Assembly: GCA_035235625.1 (NCBI GenBank)
Contig: CP141147.1
Span: 26,208,756 to 26,272,755, forward strand
Reading direction: 5' to 3'
DNA from: Saururus chinensis
Taxonomy: Eukaryota; Streptophyta; Magnoliopsida; Piperales; Saururaceae
Length of the DNA: 64,000 nt
Position 1 is the first letter of the stretch, and every line of letters begins with the position of its first letter. Position numbers and translations under genes: made by a program. The notes under the pieces were generated by a model. That model saw only the letters and a program-made list of their open reading frames with translations, was not told the origin of the DNA and ran no database searches. Positions 1 through 11,090 of the stretch are shown in pieces.

Positions 1-106
1 ACAAACACATCCGGTACAAACAGGGCTCAGCATTTATGAAACTAAGAGAGATGAGAGGCCAAAGAAATCCACTCAGAAAAATAAGTACTCGGATGAGATT
101 GCTGAC
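1..106 (-). other. 5' part of intron 1 of P450 pseudogene 1
   Basis: Read on the minus strand, the exon coding sequence ends at 107 and is followed by a GT donor at 106-105 (exon end CACG, then GTCAGC). P450 copy 2 has the same exon-intron boundary (CGCG, then GTCAGT) at 27394/27395. The second exon of this gene, with the I-helix, K-helix and heme loop, would lie before the window start. Confidence 0.6.
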
Positions 107-988
107 CGTGAATAAAGCCCTGAGCTGGAGATCATCAAAACCAGTGGTGAGCAGCATGGACAAGAAGTCTTCCTTTGAATTTGAGTCCCTCTGCTGCTTC
201 CTTTCCTCCATGAGTGCCTCCCAGATCTTATATACTCTATATGCGTACCCCATACTTTCTCTATTTAGTCCTTGAATGTCAAACCTGCCCAGTGCTGGAT
301 AAAAGTCTGCAACATTCGGAGCCAGGCCCAGCTCTATAACTCTGGATATAAGGCTCTTAAGGCTCAGGGCCTCATCATTATTCACCAAATCGAAGACATC
401 CTTAGAGAAAATAACGTTTCCCAGAGTGTTAAAAACAGTTTTAAAAACTAGTTCTGCAATCTTAACCTCCTCCCCTTGTCTCTGCAGAACAGACCGCACC
501 AGCTGAGAAACCTTCTCCTCCCTCATCTGCGAGTGCAGCTCCAGGGTCTTCACAGAGAACAACTCCGACTTGCAAACACTTCTGAGTTTTTTTCACCTCT
601 TGTCGCATTCCACTGCCCAAGCCAGTGAGTAGGGAGTGTAGAACCCAATTCTGAAAGTGTGAGGGACGAACCGGGCCGATAGAATTCGGTCCTGGGCCTT
701 GAGGACCTCGGTGGCAGCGGCCGGGGAAGAGGCCACGACAAGGAGCTCCCTTCCAAGCCAGATAGAGAACAACGGGCCGTGAGAGCAGGCAAGATTGGCG
801 AGGGCCACGTGAGGCCTTTTGCGGCTTATCTGCAGGAGGTTTCCCACCAGCGGCCAGTGCCATGGTCCCGGTGGCTGCCGTTTACTGTGCATTGTGGGGA
901 GGAGGTGAAACCAACACCAAAGAAACAGTCCTATCAGTAGCAACAGATACAGTGCTTCTATTTCTGTGATGTAATTCCATAATTCTAT
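107..988 (-). pseudogene. Cytochrome P450 (CYP80-like) pseudogene 1, exon 1
   Basis: P450 monooxygenases of this kind are ER-anchored heme-thiolate enzymes. CYP80 members act in benzylisoquinoline or tropane alkaloid biosynthesis. Visible in order: a hydrophobic anchor rich in Leu and Trp, the proline hinge PPGPWHWPLVGNLLQ, a conserved block ending DRILSARFV, WAVECDKR, then KKLRSVCKSELFSVKTLE, FKTVFNTLGNVIFSKDVFDL, RFDIQGLN and ALMEERK. The frame is open from the anchor to the intron except for one stop, TGA at 595-593, where P450 copy 2 has Trp (ERWKKLR), so it is a TGG-to-TGA change. There is also no ATG. The frame runs upstream through ATA at 988-986 (then Glu-Leu-Trp), which may be a lost ATG. 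TATA-like sequence lies about 35-42 bases further upstream (1023-1030). Family assignment comes from remembered family patterns, not a search; CYP76 is the main alternative. Confidence 0.8.
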
Positions 989-2218
989 GTTTGCTCTTGC
1001 TATTTAAAGATTCCAAAGACACTATTTAACTGTTCGCCATACCAGGAGGACAGGACTTTGCGCGGTGCAAAAAACAAATGAGATAAGACTGTGTGTGTGA
1101 CGGGCAACAGTTGCACTCTCCATAATTGCCAGGCCCAGATGTCAGGTGAGTTAATTATATTGGGACCTATCAGGAAGTCTAGAACATTTCCCTCCCGTCT
1201 ACCCCATTTATTGGTGGGCAGTGTTTTTCGTATTCCTTACTTGCAGTGAGTCGAGAGTAAAGAAGCAGCATTTATTTTTGGGACCATATGCATTAATATG
1301 CATGTTAACCTTACAAATTGCATTTCTTACGCAAAGCAAAGTATAAAAAAGGCCTTCTTGAGGGAGTCATCTTGGCTTTCTTCTTATTACGCGGGCTTCC
1401 GGGAATTATATTTAGAACAAAAGAGACTTTATATATCCTCGCTTTTTCTCTACACGGCCTCTCCTCTCCATTAAGTATACGACATATTTGCTTCTCTGCC
1501 TTTCAGCATCACTAAGGTTATTTGAAGCCCATGCCCATTTTGGCTGCTCAGTTGAACTCCCAAAAGCTCCTGGTCAGAGCCTGCTTGAGACAATTTTGTG
1601 CCTTGGTGAATTTAAACAAGGCTTTGTATATTAACACTATAGATTTACCCAATATCTTGTTTTTCACAGGAGCTCCTTTTTCAATTTAATATTTAGTTAA
1701 TTTTTCTTTTAAATTTTATATCGTAATTTATGTTTTATAATAAGTATATTCATTATTTTATTTAAAAGTATTTACAAAAAACATAGACCTTAGTAATGAA
1801 ATGACATAATAAAAAACCACAATGTAGATTAAATTACATAAATTAAAATAAAATTATAACCTAGTGGGCTTTGTCCTCTCTAATAGAGAGATATTGAAGC
1901 TTCTTGTCTTTTGAAAAGAGAGAAGAGACTTGAGAAACCGTGTGGCATGGGACATTAGGTAAAAGGTGTAGTAGATTTCAAATGGCAAAATGAAGACTTA
2001 TATGGTAATCATTTATTGTAAAACAAGGCCCACATATGGTAATTGTACTTACCCTGTTTCCACAAAAATAGGCATGGGTAGTTTATATCTCACTCCTTAA
2101 TTTCTTATTTGATGGGTATAATTAATGGGGATCACTTGTTCTGCCCATAACTAATATGATTATAGTTTTGCCAAATTTTAAAAATATTAAAAAGATTAAA
2201 GAGATGATGGTATGGAAA
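989..2218. other. No gene recognised; AT-rich flank of P450 pseudogene 1
   Basis: The first 200 bases would be the upstream region of the minus-strand P450 pseudogene. The rest is AT-rich, with short A/T runs near 1680-1860. I see no credible coding frame, terminal repeat or RNA gene. Confidence 0.5.
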
Positions 2219-2221
2219 AGG
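2219..2221. repeat. 3-bp target site duplication (AGG), left
   Basis: AGG immediately precedes the CACTA terminus at 2222 and is repeated exactly at 5493-5495 after the other terminus. Three-base duplications are the hallmark of CACTA (En/Spm) insertion. Confidence 0.75.
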
Positions 2222-2859
2222 CACTACAACAAAAATGACTATTAGTGACGCACTTATGCGTCGCTAATAGTCCCATAAACGTCGCTAATGACTATTATTG
2301 ACGTATAATAAACATCGCTATAAGCGTCAAAAATACTGCTATCGTTATTACCAATTCGCTACATATAACTAAAAGTGTCACTAATAAGGCGTATTAGGGA
2401 CATATAGTTATGCGTCGCTAATAATAACTATGTGTCGCTAATAATAAAAAAAATAATTATTAAAAAAATTAAAAAATTAAAAAATTAAATTATTAGTGAC
2501 GTATATTATAAGCGTCGCTAACAAAGAATTATTAGTGACGCTTATGTATACATCGCTAATATAAAAAATATTTTAAAAAAAATTAAAAATAACTTATTAG
2601 CAATGTATATATAAAGTGTCGTTAATAAGTCATTATTAGCGACACTTTTTAAGTGTCGCTAGTAATTAATTCTTTTAAAACAAATCAAATAGCGACGCTT
2701 TTTAAGCGTTGCTAATAATTATTTTTTAAAAAAATAAATAGCGATGCTTTTTAAGCGTCACTAGCAATTAAATTTTTTTTAAAAAAAATCAAATAGCGAC
2801 ACTTTTAAAGTGTCGCTAATAATTTATTTTTACAAAAAATCCCCAATGGGCCTGATGGC

Positions 2860-3640
2860 CCTCCGGGGGAAGGAGAGGGAGCCGGAAGACAGCGGGTCAC
2901 CGGACCCCTGGCTCCACACACCTCCTCTGAAAATAAGAGGAGGGAGAGGGGGGAGGGGGCCTGCTTGGGGGGATAGGAACAGGGGGAGGGAGGGAGGGAG
3001 GGGGAGGGTGGGGGGATCGGAGCAGGGGGAGGGAGGGAGGGGGACTGGAGTAGGGGAGGGAGGGCAGAGGAGGGGGGAGTGTGGGGGCCAACATGGGGAG
3101 GGGAAGGGGGCGGAGAGGGGGGGGATTGGGCGGCGATAGCTGGTGATGGGGTGACCGGAGCAAGGGGAGGGAGGGGGGACCGGAGCAGAGGGAGAGGGGG
3201 AATGGAGCAGGGTGGAGAAGGGGAGGGGGACCGGAGGGGTGGGAGGGAGGAGGAGTACCGCAAGTAGTGGGCGAGAGGGGCGGCGCGGTGGCAGGCGGCT
3301 AGGAGATGCAGCGGCTGGAGTAGGGGGAGGGAGGGGGGACCGGAGCATAGGGATAGGGAAAATGAGGCAGGGCGGAGAAGGGGGAGGGGGACCTGAGGGG
3401 TGGGAGGGTGGCGGAGGATGGCTAGTCATGGGCGAAGGAGAGACGCAAGGGTGGGCGGTGGGGAGACGTAGCAGAGTGAAAGAGAAAGGAGGGAGCAATG
3501 GAGGGGGTGGGGGGCCGGAGGACGGGGCGCTGTAGGTAGCCGGGATGAGAGGCCAAGGAGGCAGGACAGCGAGGAGACGGGCGGCGGCAGCGAGGCAGCA
3601 ACAAGGGGAAAAATGGAGGAGGGCGCCAGAGAAATGAATA
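2860..3640 (+). repeat. G-rich (purine-rich) low-complexity block in CACTA copy 1
   Basis: Long runs of GGAGGG and GGGGGA on the plus strand, with many GGG or longer tracts spaced closely enough for G-quadruplexes. Open frames here give only Pro/Ser- or Gly/Arg-rich peptides and are composition artefacts. The start of the block is recognisably related to 58150-58290 in CACTA copy 4. Confidence 0.8.
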
Positions 3641-3885
3641 GGCAGCGGGCGAAATTTCACCCACAGTATTTCTTTTACAAAAAAATTACATTTGCGACGC
3701 TCTAATACAAATTATCAACGACGTATTAATTATACGTTGCTAATACAACGAGCATTAGCAACGTATAAACTACAACATAGTAGTAACGAAGTATAAACTT
3801 ATATGTTGCCAATACCACATAGTATTAACGACATATAAAGTTATATGCCGCTAATACTCCTATTTTTTTTAAAAAAAATTCATAT

Positions 3886-4352
3886 CCCCTCCCTTCTCTC
3901 TCTCTTCCCCCCCTCTCTTCCCTCCCATCTTTCTCTCTCTTCCCTCCCCTCTCTCTCTCTCTTCCCCCCTCTCTCTTCCCCCCCTCTCTCTCTTCCCCCT
4001 CTCTCCCCCGTCTCCTCCTCTCTCTCCCTCTCTCTTCCCTCCCCTCTCTCTCCACCCCCTCTCACTTCTCTCTCTCCACCCTCGTTCTCTCTCCTCCCTC
4101 CTCTCTCTCTCACACCCTCTTGTCTCTCTCTCTTCCCTCCCCTCTCTCTCTCCTCTCTCCTCCCTCTTTCTTCTCTCTCTCTACCGTCTCTCTCCACCCT
4201 TTCTCTCTCCTCTCTCTCTGCCCCTCTCTCTCCTCCCTCTCCTCTCTCTCACCCTCTCTCTCTTCCCTCTCCTCTCTCTCTCACCCTCTCCCTCTCCTCT
4301 CTCTCTCCACCCTCTCCTCTCTCTCACCCTCTCTCTCCTGTCCCTCTCCTCT
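3886..4352 (+). repeat. (CT)n-type pyrimidine-rich block in CACTA copy 1
   Basis: Nearly pure C and T on the plus strand (CTCTCTC, CCCTC units). It complements in composition the purine block upstream in the same element. No coding value. Confidence 0.9.
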
Positions 4353-4544
4353 AATTTAAATTTTTTAAGATTTTTTATTCTTTAAAATTAATTTTAAAAA
4401 ATAAAAAAAATTAAAGAAAATTATATTAGCGACATATAAAATTATACGTCGCTAATACATCAAGTATTAGCGACATATAGATTACTATTTATTTTAATTT
4501 TATTTTTTTATTTTTAAAATATAAAAATTAAAAAAACCAAAATA

Positions 4545-4785
4545 AAATTCCTCACTCCTCTCTTTCCTCCCTCTCTCTCTCTCCACCCTTTCTCTCTCCC
4601 CCTCTCTCTCCACCCTTTCTCTCTCCCCCTCTCTCTCCTCCCTCTCTCTATCTGCCCTCTCCTCTCTCTCCTCCCTCTCTCTGTCTGCCCTCTCCTCTCT
4701 CTCCTCCTCCTCTCTCTTCTCTCTCTCTTTTCGATTCCTCTCTCCCCTCACTCTCACTCTCTCTCCATGCACTCTCTTCACTCTC
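4545..4785 (+). repeat. Second pyrimidine-rich block in CACTA copy 1
   Basis: CT-rich tract separated from the first by AT-rich sequence and an inverted pair of GCGACATATA / TATACGTCGCTAAT motifs (about 4425-4490). Confidence 0.85.
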
Positions 4786-5492
4786 TTTTATTATAAATTA
4801 TATTTTAAAATTAATAATAAAATTTACAAATAAAATATATTATATGTAAATAGTGAAAGTTTAATATATTCTTAACACTAGTTTTAATTAAAAATTTAAT
4901 ATTTATTTATTATATATGTAAATATTAAATATTGAATAAAATATATATTATATTTAGGAAGTTTATTATAATTTTTTTAATATTTATTTATTAAATAAAA
5001 TTAATTAATAAAGCTTATTAGAAATGGTATTTGTAATGCTTATTTAAAAGCCTTACTAATAATTTAAATTATAATTTTTTTTATTTTTAATTAATAACTA
5101 TTAGTAACGCTTTTGTAAGCGTCGCTAATAGCAACACTATTAGCGACGCTTTTGTATAAGCGTCACTATTGCAAAAGCTATTAGCGATGCTTAAGAAAAG
5201 CGTCGTTAATAATTATTTTTTTTAATTTAAAAAAAATATATATATTAGTGATGGTGGTATAAAGCGTCATAAATAGAGGAACTATTAGCGATGCTTATAA
5301 TAAAGCGTCGCTAATATGATTAGTATTAGCGATGCTCTAAACTAGGCGTCGCTAATATATGACTATTAGCGATGCATACGAAAATGCGTTGCTAATAGTT
5401 TATTTTTTTTGCGACATTTTTTTATACATTGTAAATAGTTATTTTTAGCGATGCTTAACTAAGTATCACTAATACTACATTTTGTTGTAGCG

Positions 5493-5926
5493 AGGAACGT
5501 TGTGAATTTTTGCGTCTTTAGTGGAGATCTCTCTTGGACATCTATGTATCGGTTTTTTTTAGTGGGGCTTTAGGCAACTGTCTAGGCTCCAACCGGACCG
5601 GTAGAAAGTGAAGATGAGGAGTCTACCACTCCCTTAACACCGTATGTGGATATTTACTATTTTTTTATCTAGATGGTAGATATCTATCCACTATGTATAA
5701 AGTAGGTAGGTTAGCTATAATAGGGGGTGGCAAGACTTTCATCCGAAAAAGTGAAAAGTTTGTCGTGCCATTATTTTGTTTGGCCAAATGAAGACACATA
5801 CATTCAATTTAGTATAGCAATACTAGAGGTTAATAATATACCCGAGTATTCGTTGGTGTCAGTATGGCGGTTTGGTCATAATTTGGAGTGCAAATGTGCA
5901 CTGTTGTATTTAGGGTTTGTTGTATC
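5493..5926. other. No gene recognised
   Basis: Starts with the right AGG target duplication of the CACTA element (5493-5495). Otherwise AT-rich unique-looking sequence between CACTA copy 1 and the hAT element. Confidence 0.5.
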
Positions 5927-6644
5927 TAGGGTTGTAAGTGGGTCAGGCCCTAACCCGCTAGGGGTGCGCCCGGGTATGAAAAAAAGAAAATTGTAAGGCC
6001 CAACCCAAGCCCAAAGACAAGGTCAAAACTTTAGTTCATTCCTACTCGGGCCTAGTAAGATGATGAACAGTTTAACAAAAGCAATTTTCATGTTATAATA
6101 CGGTTTTCATATTCCAAAGTGCAAATGACAAAGACACTGACAGAGGAGAGAACAATTTGTATTCATCCAAAGATTGCAATAAGCTTGTACCCCAATAAAT
6201 TAAAGCATGGCAAAGTTTTCTAGAAAAAGCAACGTCATATATTAATTCCTAAGATATTCCAGGAGTACGATCATGAAAATTGGGTTTGCAATCAATAAAG
6301 AACAATACCTTAACATGGCCGTGAAACTATCTTCTTGCCCTCATATTTCAGAGATCATAACAGAATCACACACACACGGCCACTTTACCTTCAAATCAAA
6401 AGACAACTTTACTTGGAGATATGAACATATAATCCTAATATTTCAGCAAACGACAACAAGCATAGGGCACATATCCACGAGAATTCAAATGAAGATAAGC
6501 AACGTAAGCGGGCCTTAATAGCTACGGGCTTTTAAATTTCAGGCTAGGCCTATGTCACAACCCATATTTTAAGGCCCAAGCCCACAAATTTATGGGCCTG
6601 ATCAAGACCGGTTGGCAGGCTAGCCCGTATTACTTGTAGCCCTA
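5927..6644. mobile_element. Short non-autonomous hAT-type element
   Basis: The termini are inverted: the left end starts TAGGGTTGTAAGTGGG and the right end read inward starts TAGGGCTACAAGTAAT. Both are followed by GGCC/GGGC-rich sub-terminal sequence, as in plant hAT elements that start TAGGGGTG. The flanks carry an 8-bp near-duplication, GTTGTATC at 5919-5926 and GTTGTATG at 6645-6652 (7 of 8 match), the size expected for hAT. No transposase is encoded in its 718 bp. Confidence 0.75.
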
Positions 6645-6689
6645 GTTGTATGAGGGCAATTGGATAGTGTATGTATCTTGTTGATGGGC

Positions 6690-7892
6690 TACAAGAATGA
6701 CGATTTAATTTTGATAGTCTTAAAATTCATCCCCTTAGTTGGGGAAATATTTGCGGCCTAAAAATGAAGAGGGCCTGGGTATTAGATCTGTGTATTATAG
6801 AATTGACAAAACTTTTCTTAGTGCTTGTAAAAGATAAGAATTCTCTCTGGATCAAATAGGTGCACTCTTATTATATTCAAGATTCTTCACAATTTAGCAT
6901 TGTGATGTTCCTCTTCATGCTTCATCCTCTTAGAAAAATATTTCTTTCTCTTCTCAGCAGTATCATTGAATTTATATCTTCTTAGGTAAATGATGGGACT
7001 AGCATTTTCTTCTAGTTAGATCAATGGGTTGGAAACTAATTTTCTCCATAATTATGGCCATTGTCTTGTACATCATATGGGTATCCATCAACTTGCCTTA
7101 AGTTTACATTGTCTGATTAATGGTAGCTGGATGTGGAATTAGCAAATCAATTTGAGAAGTGATCATCTTCTTGAATTATTATGGGATAAAAACCAATTTT
7201 GAATCTAAGACTCAAATACAATCCTTTGGAAGCCAACACATTCTGGTAATTTTGCTATAAAGTCAGCTTATAGGGTGTTAACCAAGCATAATCCAAAATT
7301 AAAATAAACCAATTTAGTATGGTTTAAACATCACATTCCTCATCATTCTTCCATTTGTTGGATGATGTTTTATAGGCACCTTCTTACCTGGTATAAGATT
7401 CAAGCTAGATGTATTCTTATTATCAATAAATATATTTTGTGCAAATCTGATTTGGAAACCACATGGAACATTTTCTTCAAGTGTGGCTATTTTAAATAGA
7501 TAATGAGTACAATTTTCATATTTCTATGAATTTACACATATTGCGGCCAAGTTTCTAAATTTCTTCAGTATAATCGCTTTCTTAGTAAGTACATTCCTAA
7601 TCTCAAGGTATTATTGAAGTTATTCATAAATTGTGTTCTCTACCACGTATAGAGGGAAATAAACAACTGTTTTTTTTTTTAGACATGAATGCCTTCACAA
7701 GCTATGTGAAATCAAGTCAAAATTTATATGACGGCTAATTCTCAACTTTCTAAGATTATCCAAACATTTCTTTTTATTGTTGTATGTTGAAAGATGGAAA
7801 TCCCAATTTTCTTCTATTGATTATTCTAGTGATCCTCCTTTGTTTTAATAGAAGGGAGTTCTCTCCCCCATTTTCACCAACCAAAAAAAAAT
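6690..7892 (+). mobile_element. LINE (L1-type) 3' fragment, copy A
   Basis: Broken plus-strand frames encode the end of a plant LINE ORF2. Visible: a segment around 6730 matching the 'HPLSW..CGPKNEG' region after the RT, then WKPTHSGNFAIKSAYRVL and a WFKHHIPHHSSICWM-like stretch of the RT-associated zinc-binding domain (zf-RVT) near 7220-7490, and RERNNCFF-like sequence near 7650. It ends near an A-run at 7884-7892. DNA similarity to LINE copy B is easily seen (6740-6790 vs 18710-18770; 6890-6955 vs 18895-18955). Several stops and frameshifts show it is dead. The 5' half, with endonuclease and RT core, is missing. Confidence 0.72.
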
Positions 7893-8156
7893 TCTAGGTG
7901 ATACAAAACATTATTGAAATTTACATTAAAAGTGGTCAAAATGTCATCAGTCGTTAATTAATGTGTGGTGACATGTTTTATATGTAGGACCTAGCATTGT
8001 AGGAGGGGGTGAAACATGTGCATTATGCTATGTGCAATGGATTAATATTCTAAATTTACTTGTCCAAGTGCGACATAATTCAATCTCATCTCTTCCAACA
8101 TCCATATATCTCAGTTTTGTCGATGTTGCAGAGGTAACCCATGACATTGGTGTCAG

Positions 8157-8595
8157 CACAACATAAAAAAAGGCCTTCCACCGGTCGTCTTTAAACAGCC
8201 ACAATAGACTACAGTAGCCGTTTTAGCGTCACCACAGAAATAAATCTCGCTTTTGGTCGGGCAATTAGCGGCAATCTTTGTAATTGCCGCTAAAGATAAA
8301 CCTATCCTTTTTCATATTGTTGCTTTTTTACCGCGGCAACTTGCCAACCGCCACTAAATATTTTTGGTGGCGATTGTTGGCAACTCAATGCTTTTTGTGG
8401 CGGTCTACAAAACACCGCTATATATTTTAGGCATGTTTCAACAGTTGCATCAGTTCAATAACCATTGCTAAACATACTTTTTGCGGCATTTTGGCATACT
8501 ATTAGCAGCGCTAAGAATCTTTCTGTTACCCATTCAGTAGCAGTTTGGTTGTACTATTAGCTGCGGTGTAAAAGCCCTTCCCAGCAATACGTTAT
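8157..8595. mobile_element. CACTA-like relic with GCGGCAAT/ATTGCCGC sub-terminal repeats
   Basis: Begins with a degenerate CACTACAA-like end (CACAACATAAAAAAAGGCC) and then carries repeated short motifs around GCGGCAATnnTTTGTAATTGCCGC and similar inverted pairs. This pattern is typical of a second plant CACTA group, different from the GCGACGC family elsewhere here. No right terminus was found and no coding region is present. Confidence 0.45.
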
Positions 8596-9159
8596 ATATA
8601 TTTTTCATTTCTACAAAACCTATATAATAAATATTGCTTCTATATTACAATTGTATTTAACCATCAACACAATTCATAAATAAAAAAAACTTAATTCATT
8701 AACACAAAGATAAAATAGTATCAAACATTAACATTATGTTTAAAACAGAATAACTACTTGACTAAGTGTTACTGAATTTAAGATTTCTAATACTTGTTCA
8801 TAAAACTAAACCCTAACCATGAGTTACATTTGACAAGTACATGCAAAAACCAAAAACTCATGTATAGAGGATGATCTATCCTTATAAGTTGACAATATAG
8901 CATCATCCATCATTGACCTATGTACACAAAATCCAAATGACCATGCATTAGATTATAAAAGAATATATCCAAAACACTAATACATATTTCTACTTTCTAT
9001 GGAAAAGCTTATACTCTAGTAATGTGCTTGCCCCGGAGGGACCACTACTCCATCAATGGGACTCATTCTGGTCTTGTAAGCTCTCCTCTGGGTATTCGGA
9101 CTTCCTTACTAGGAAAGGATATGGGGTAGGCTAAACACTCATGAGTACGATCACAAATG
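8596..9159. other. No gene recognised
   Basis: AT-rich sequence without a persuasive reading frame or repeat. It may include more of the LINE copy B 5' side, but I cannot see a conserved motif before about 9160. Confidence 0.45.
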
Positions 9160-9601
9160 CTATAATAACATGTGGGTTGCACTAGGGTTGTCCTCTCTTT
9201 CCATTGTTGTTTGTTTTAGTGATGCAATCTCTCACAGATATCCTTATAGTTTTTTATAATGATGGGAGGATCATCATCCCTATTCATGGGAATGCTTCAG
9301 CCATCTCTCACTTGCTCTTTGCAGATGATGTCCTCCTTTTTTCACAAGCATCAAATTTCCTTTGCTACTGGATTAAAAGAGGCATTGAATTTGTTCTCTC
9401 AAAGTAGTGGTCTCTGGGCTAATGATTCTAAAAGTTGTATTTTCTTTTCAGCTTATTGTACCCAAAAAACAATCATTCTTCAGTTATTTAACTTTAGAGA
9501 AGGACATATTCCGGTACGCTATTTGGGCCTTCCACTATTCTTGGGCTGTCTTCAGGCATCCATGTATGCTAATATTCTTGATCAGTTTCACATAGCATTA
9601 G
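9160..9601 (+). mobile_element. LINE copy B, left part (RT core), split by an LTR retrotransposon
   Basis: Frames here encode a plant LINE reverse transcriptase: a GLH*GCPLFPLLF segment (equivalent to RQGCPLSPLLF), then HLLFADDVLLFSQAS with the catalytic ADD, then SGLWANDSKSCIFFS and IPVRYLGLPL. The ORF is interrupted by stops and at least one frameshift. The sequence stops at 9601, where the Athila-like element begins, and continues at 18543 with the block that normally follows it (IRGLEKKITLLCWKVRALE-like). So this and 18543-19492 are one LINE cut by a later insertion. Confidence 0.82.
9597..9601. repeat. 5-bp target site duplication (ATTAG), left
   Basis: ATTAG directly precedes the 5' LTR and is repeated exactly at 18538-18542 after the 3' LTR. 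It proves the element ends and shows insertion into the LINE. Confidence 0.93.
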
Positions 9602-10773
9602 TGATAAGTATAATTTATATGTTATTTTACCCTTAATTATTCTATTTTTTAGTTTCATTTAAGAGTTAATATAGGTTAAATAATTAGAAATTAAATTTAA
9701 TTAGGTTAGAAAAAGCTTTCATGATGATTTGAATTAAATTAGCTTATTTTGCAGATTCTTTATTGGCGTTCAAACGGGGTCACTTACCGTTCGATCGGGA
9801 TAACGTAATTTTGAAGAAAATACAGTTCAAGCGTTCGAACGGGCATGCAGGGCGTTCAAATGGGATAACGTGCAGTTTCTTAGTTTTAGCCAATTTTCAA
9901 TCCTTTTCATATTGGACTTCTTCCTATGGATCTTATGCCTATATAAAGACATATTTAGCTTAAAATTGGAGGATTCTAGTAGATTTTATGAAGAGAAAAA
10001 GGAAGAAAAAGATGGAAGAGAACTCAAAGCTTTCAATGGAGATTCAAGTGCTTTTTTCTACAATGGAAGGCTAGACTTTTCTTTTACTTAGGAGTTGATG
10101 AAGTTATAGGTAAGTTTCAGTTTCTTTTCTTTTTAATTTAGATCTCAGTTGTGAATGATGACAATTGTATGATAAGAATTTCCTTTTTAATGGAAGAGCT
10201 TTTAATGTTTATTCAAATCTATGTTGATTTATTGTCTTGTAGATGATAGATTGATGTGGTTTTGATATTTGCATCAATTCTAATTTCTGTGATTTAGATG
10301 AGATGGTCATACAATAGTTTTAATGTTCAGATAATTAATGACTTGGATGAGTTATACTAAGATTAGACGGGTCATGCCTATAGCTAGTTTAGTGTAGATG
10401 ATTTGTGCTATTGTCGAAGATAGTTCATGCCATGGAATTTAATTAATGACTCTTTCTAAAGTAATTCTAGCTTGTAGCTGAGAATACTTATTCATATTCA
10501 TACTAGATTTAGATTAAAAGTTAAAGAATTATTATGGTTTTATAGTGAATTCAATTTCCTAAGTAATTTCCATCATATTAATCTCTTGTTTTTAAACTAG
10601 TTAACTTCTTTCCTTTACTTAATTAAAGTTTAAGTTTGTTTTAGTTTTCAATCAGAAAATTCCTCTTTAGATTTAGTAATAATTCATCCGTCCCTGAAGT
10701 TCGACAACCCTTAAATACTTATCCTAGTACAATAACCTTGTACACTTGGAAAGGGTTTAATTATAAACGATCA
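9602..10773 (+). repeat. 5' LTR of the Athila-like element
   Basis: Starts TGATAAGTATAATT and ends AACGATCA, i.e. TG...CA. Its left third contains several copies of a CGTTCGAACGGG-like motif (about 9768-9860) of unknown role. A TATA box lies at 9940-9947. Its partner is 17366-18537, identical in length. Confidence 0.93.
9940..9947 (+). promoter_or_regulatory. TATA box of the 5' LTR
   Basis: TATATAAA in the middle of the LTR, conserved at 17704-17711 in the 3' LTR. It is the likely core promoter driving the element's RNA. Confidence 0.6.
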
Positions 10774-10779
10774 AGTTTT

Positions 10780-10798
10780 TGGCTCCGTTGCCGGGGAC
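10780..10798 (+). promoter_or_regulatory. Primer-binding site
   Basis: TGGCTCCGTTGCCGGGGAC starts six bases after the 5' LTR. It matches, with one change, the plant gypsy PBS TGGCGCCGTTGCCGGGGA used with a tRNA-Asp type primer. Confidence 0.85.
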
Positions 10799-11090
10799 GG
10801 TGTTGATTTGTTACTAAATTAGTATTAGGATAATTCTATCTAATTTAGATTCTGTTTACTTTAGTTTTTAGGTTAATTCTTAGTTTCTTACTTTTTTTTA
10901 TTTGATCTTGTTGGCTGAGTTGAAGATCGTGCTCTCTACACTTGTGGCCACAAGTGGACATCGACAAGCATAGTGTTTCTCTTCGGTTTGCAAGATCCTT
11001 TTCTCTTTTTATTTTTAGTTTTTTTCTTAGTTAGTTTTTGCTTATTCTTCCCCTTTTTACACTTAAAATTGTGTGGTGTGTTTGTGGTGT

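Larger units (their letters stand above)
2222..5492. mobile_element. Non-autonomous CACTA (En/Spm-type) transposon, copy 1
   Basis: The left end reads CACTACAACAAAAATGAC. The right end read inward is CGCTACAACAAAATGTAG, so the terminal inverted repeat has one changed base (CACTA to CGCTA). AGG flanks both sides. Within each end many short copies of TATTAGCGACGC / GCGTCGCTAATA occur in both orientations, the usual sub-terminal transposase-binding architecture of CACTA elements. The middle holds a purine-rich block (about 2860-3640) and two pyrimidine-rich blocks (3886-4352, 4545-4785). There is no transposase coding region, so mobility would need a trans-acting transposase. Two further elements at 51087-53665 and 57504-60060 share this layout. 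Confidence 0.88.

Noticed and set aside
462-863. A 133-codon minus-strand frame overlapping the P450 exon
   Set aside because: It is a shifted-frame shadow; the true P450 frame carries all the family motifs.
2805-3664. Several overlapping long open frames with Pro/Ser-rich or Gly/Arg-rich products
   Set aside because: They come from the G-rich block of CACTA copy 1. A near-homopurine sequence has few stop codons in any frame. No domain, biased composition and frames on both strands.
3825-4781. Ser/Leu/Pro-rich and Arg/Glu-rich open frames
   Set aside because: Artefacts of (CT)n/(GA)n low-complexity tracts; the same kind recurs at 52064-53044 and 58608-58826 in the other CACTA copies.
9763-10091. 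Short open frames in the 5' LTR and equivalents at 17595-17855
   Set aside because: They fall in both LTRs, overlap the TATA box and have no family pattern; chance frames.
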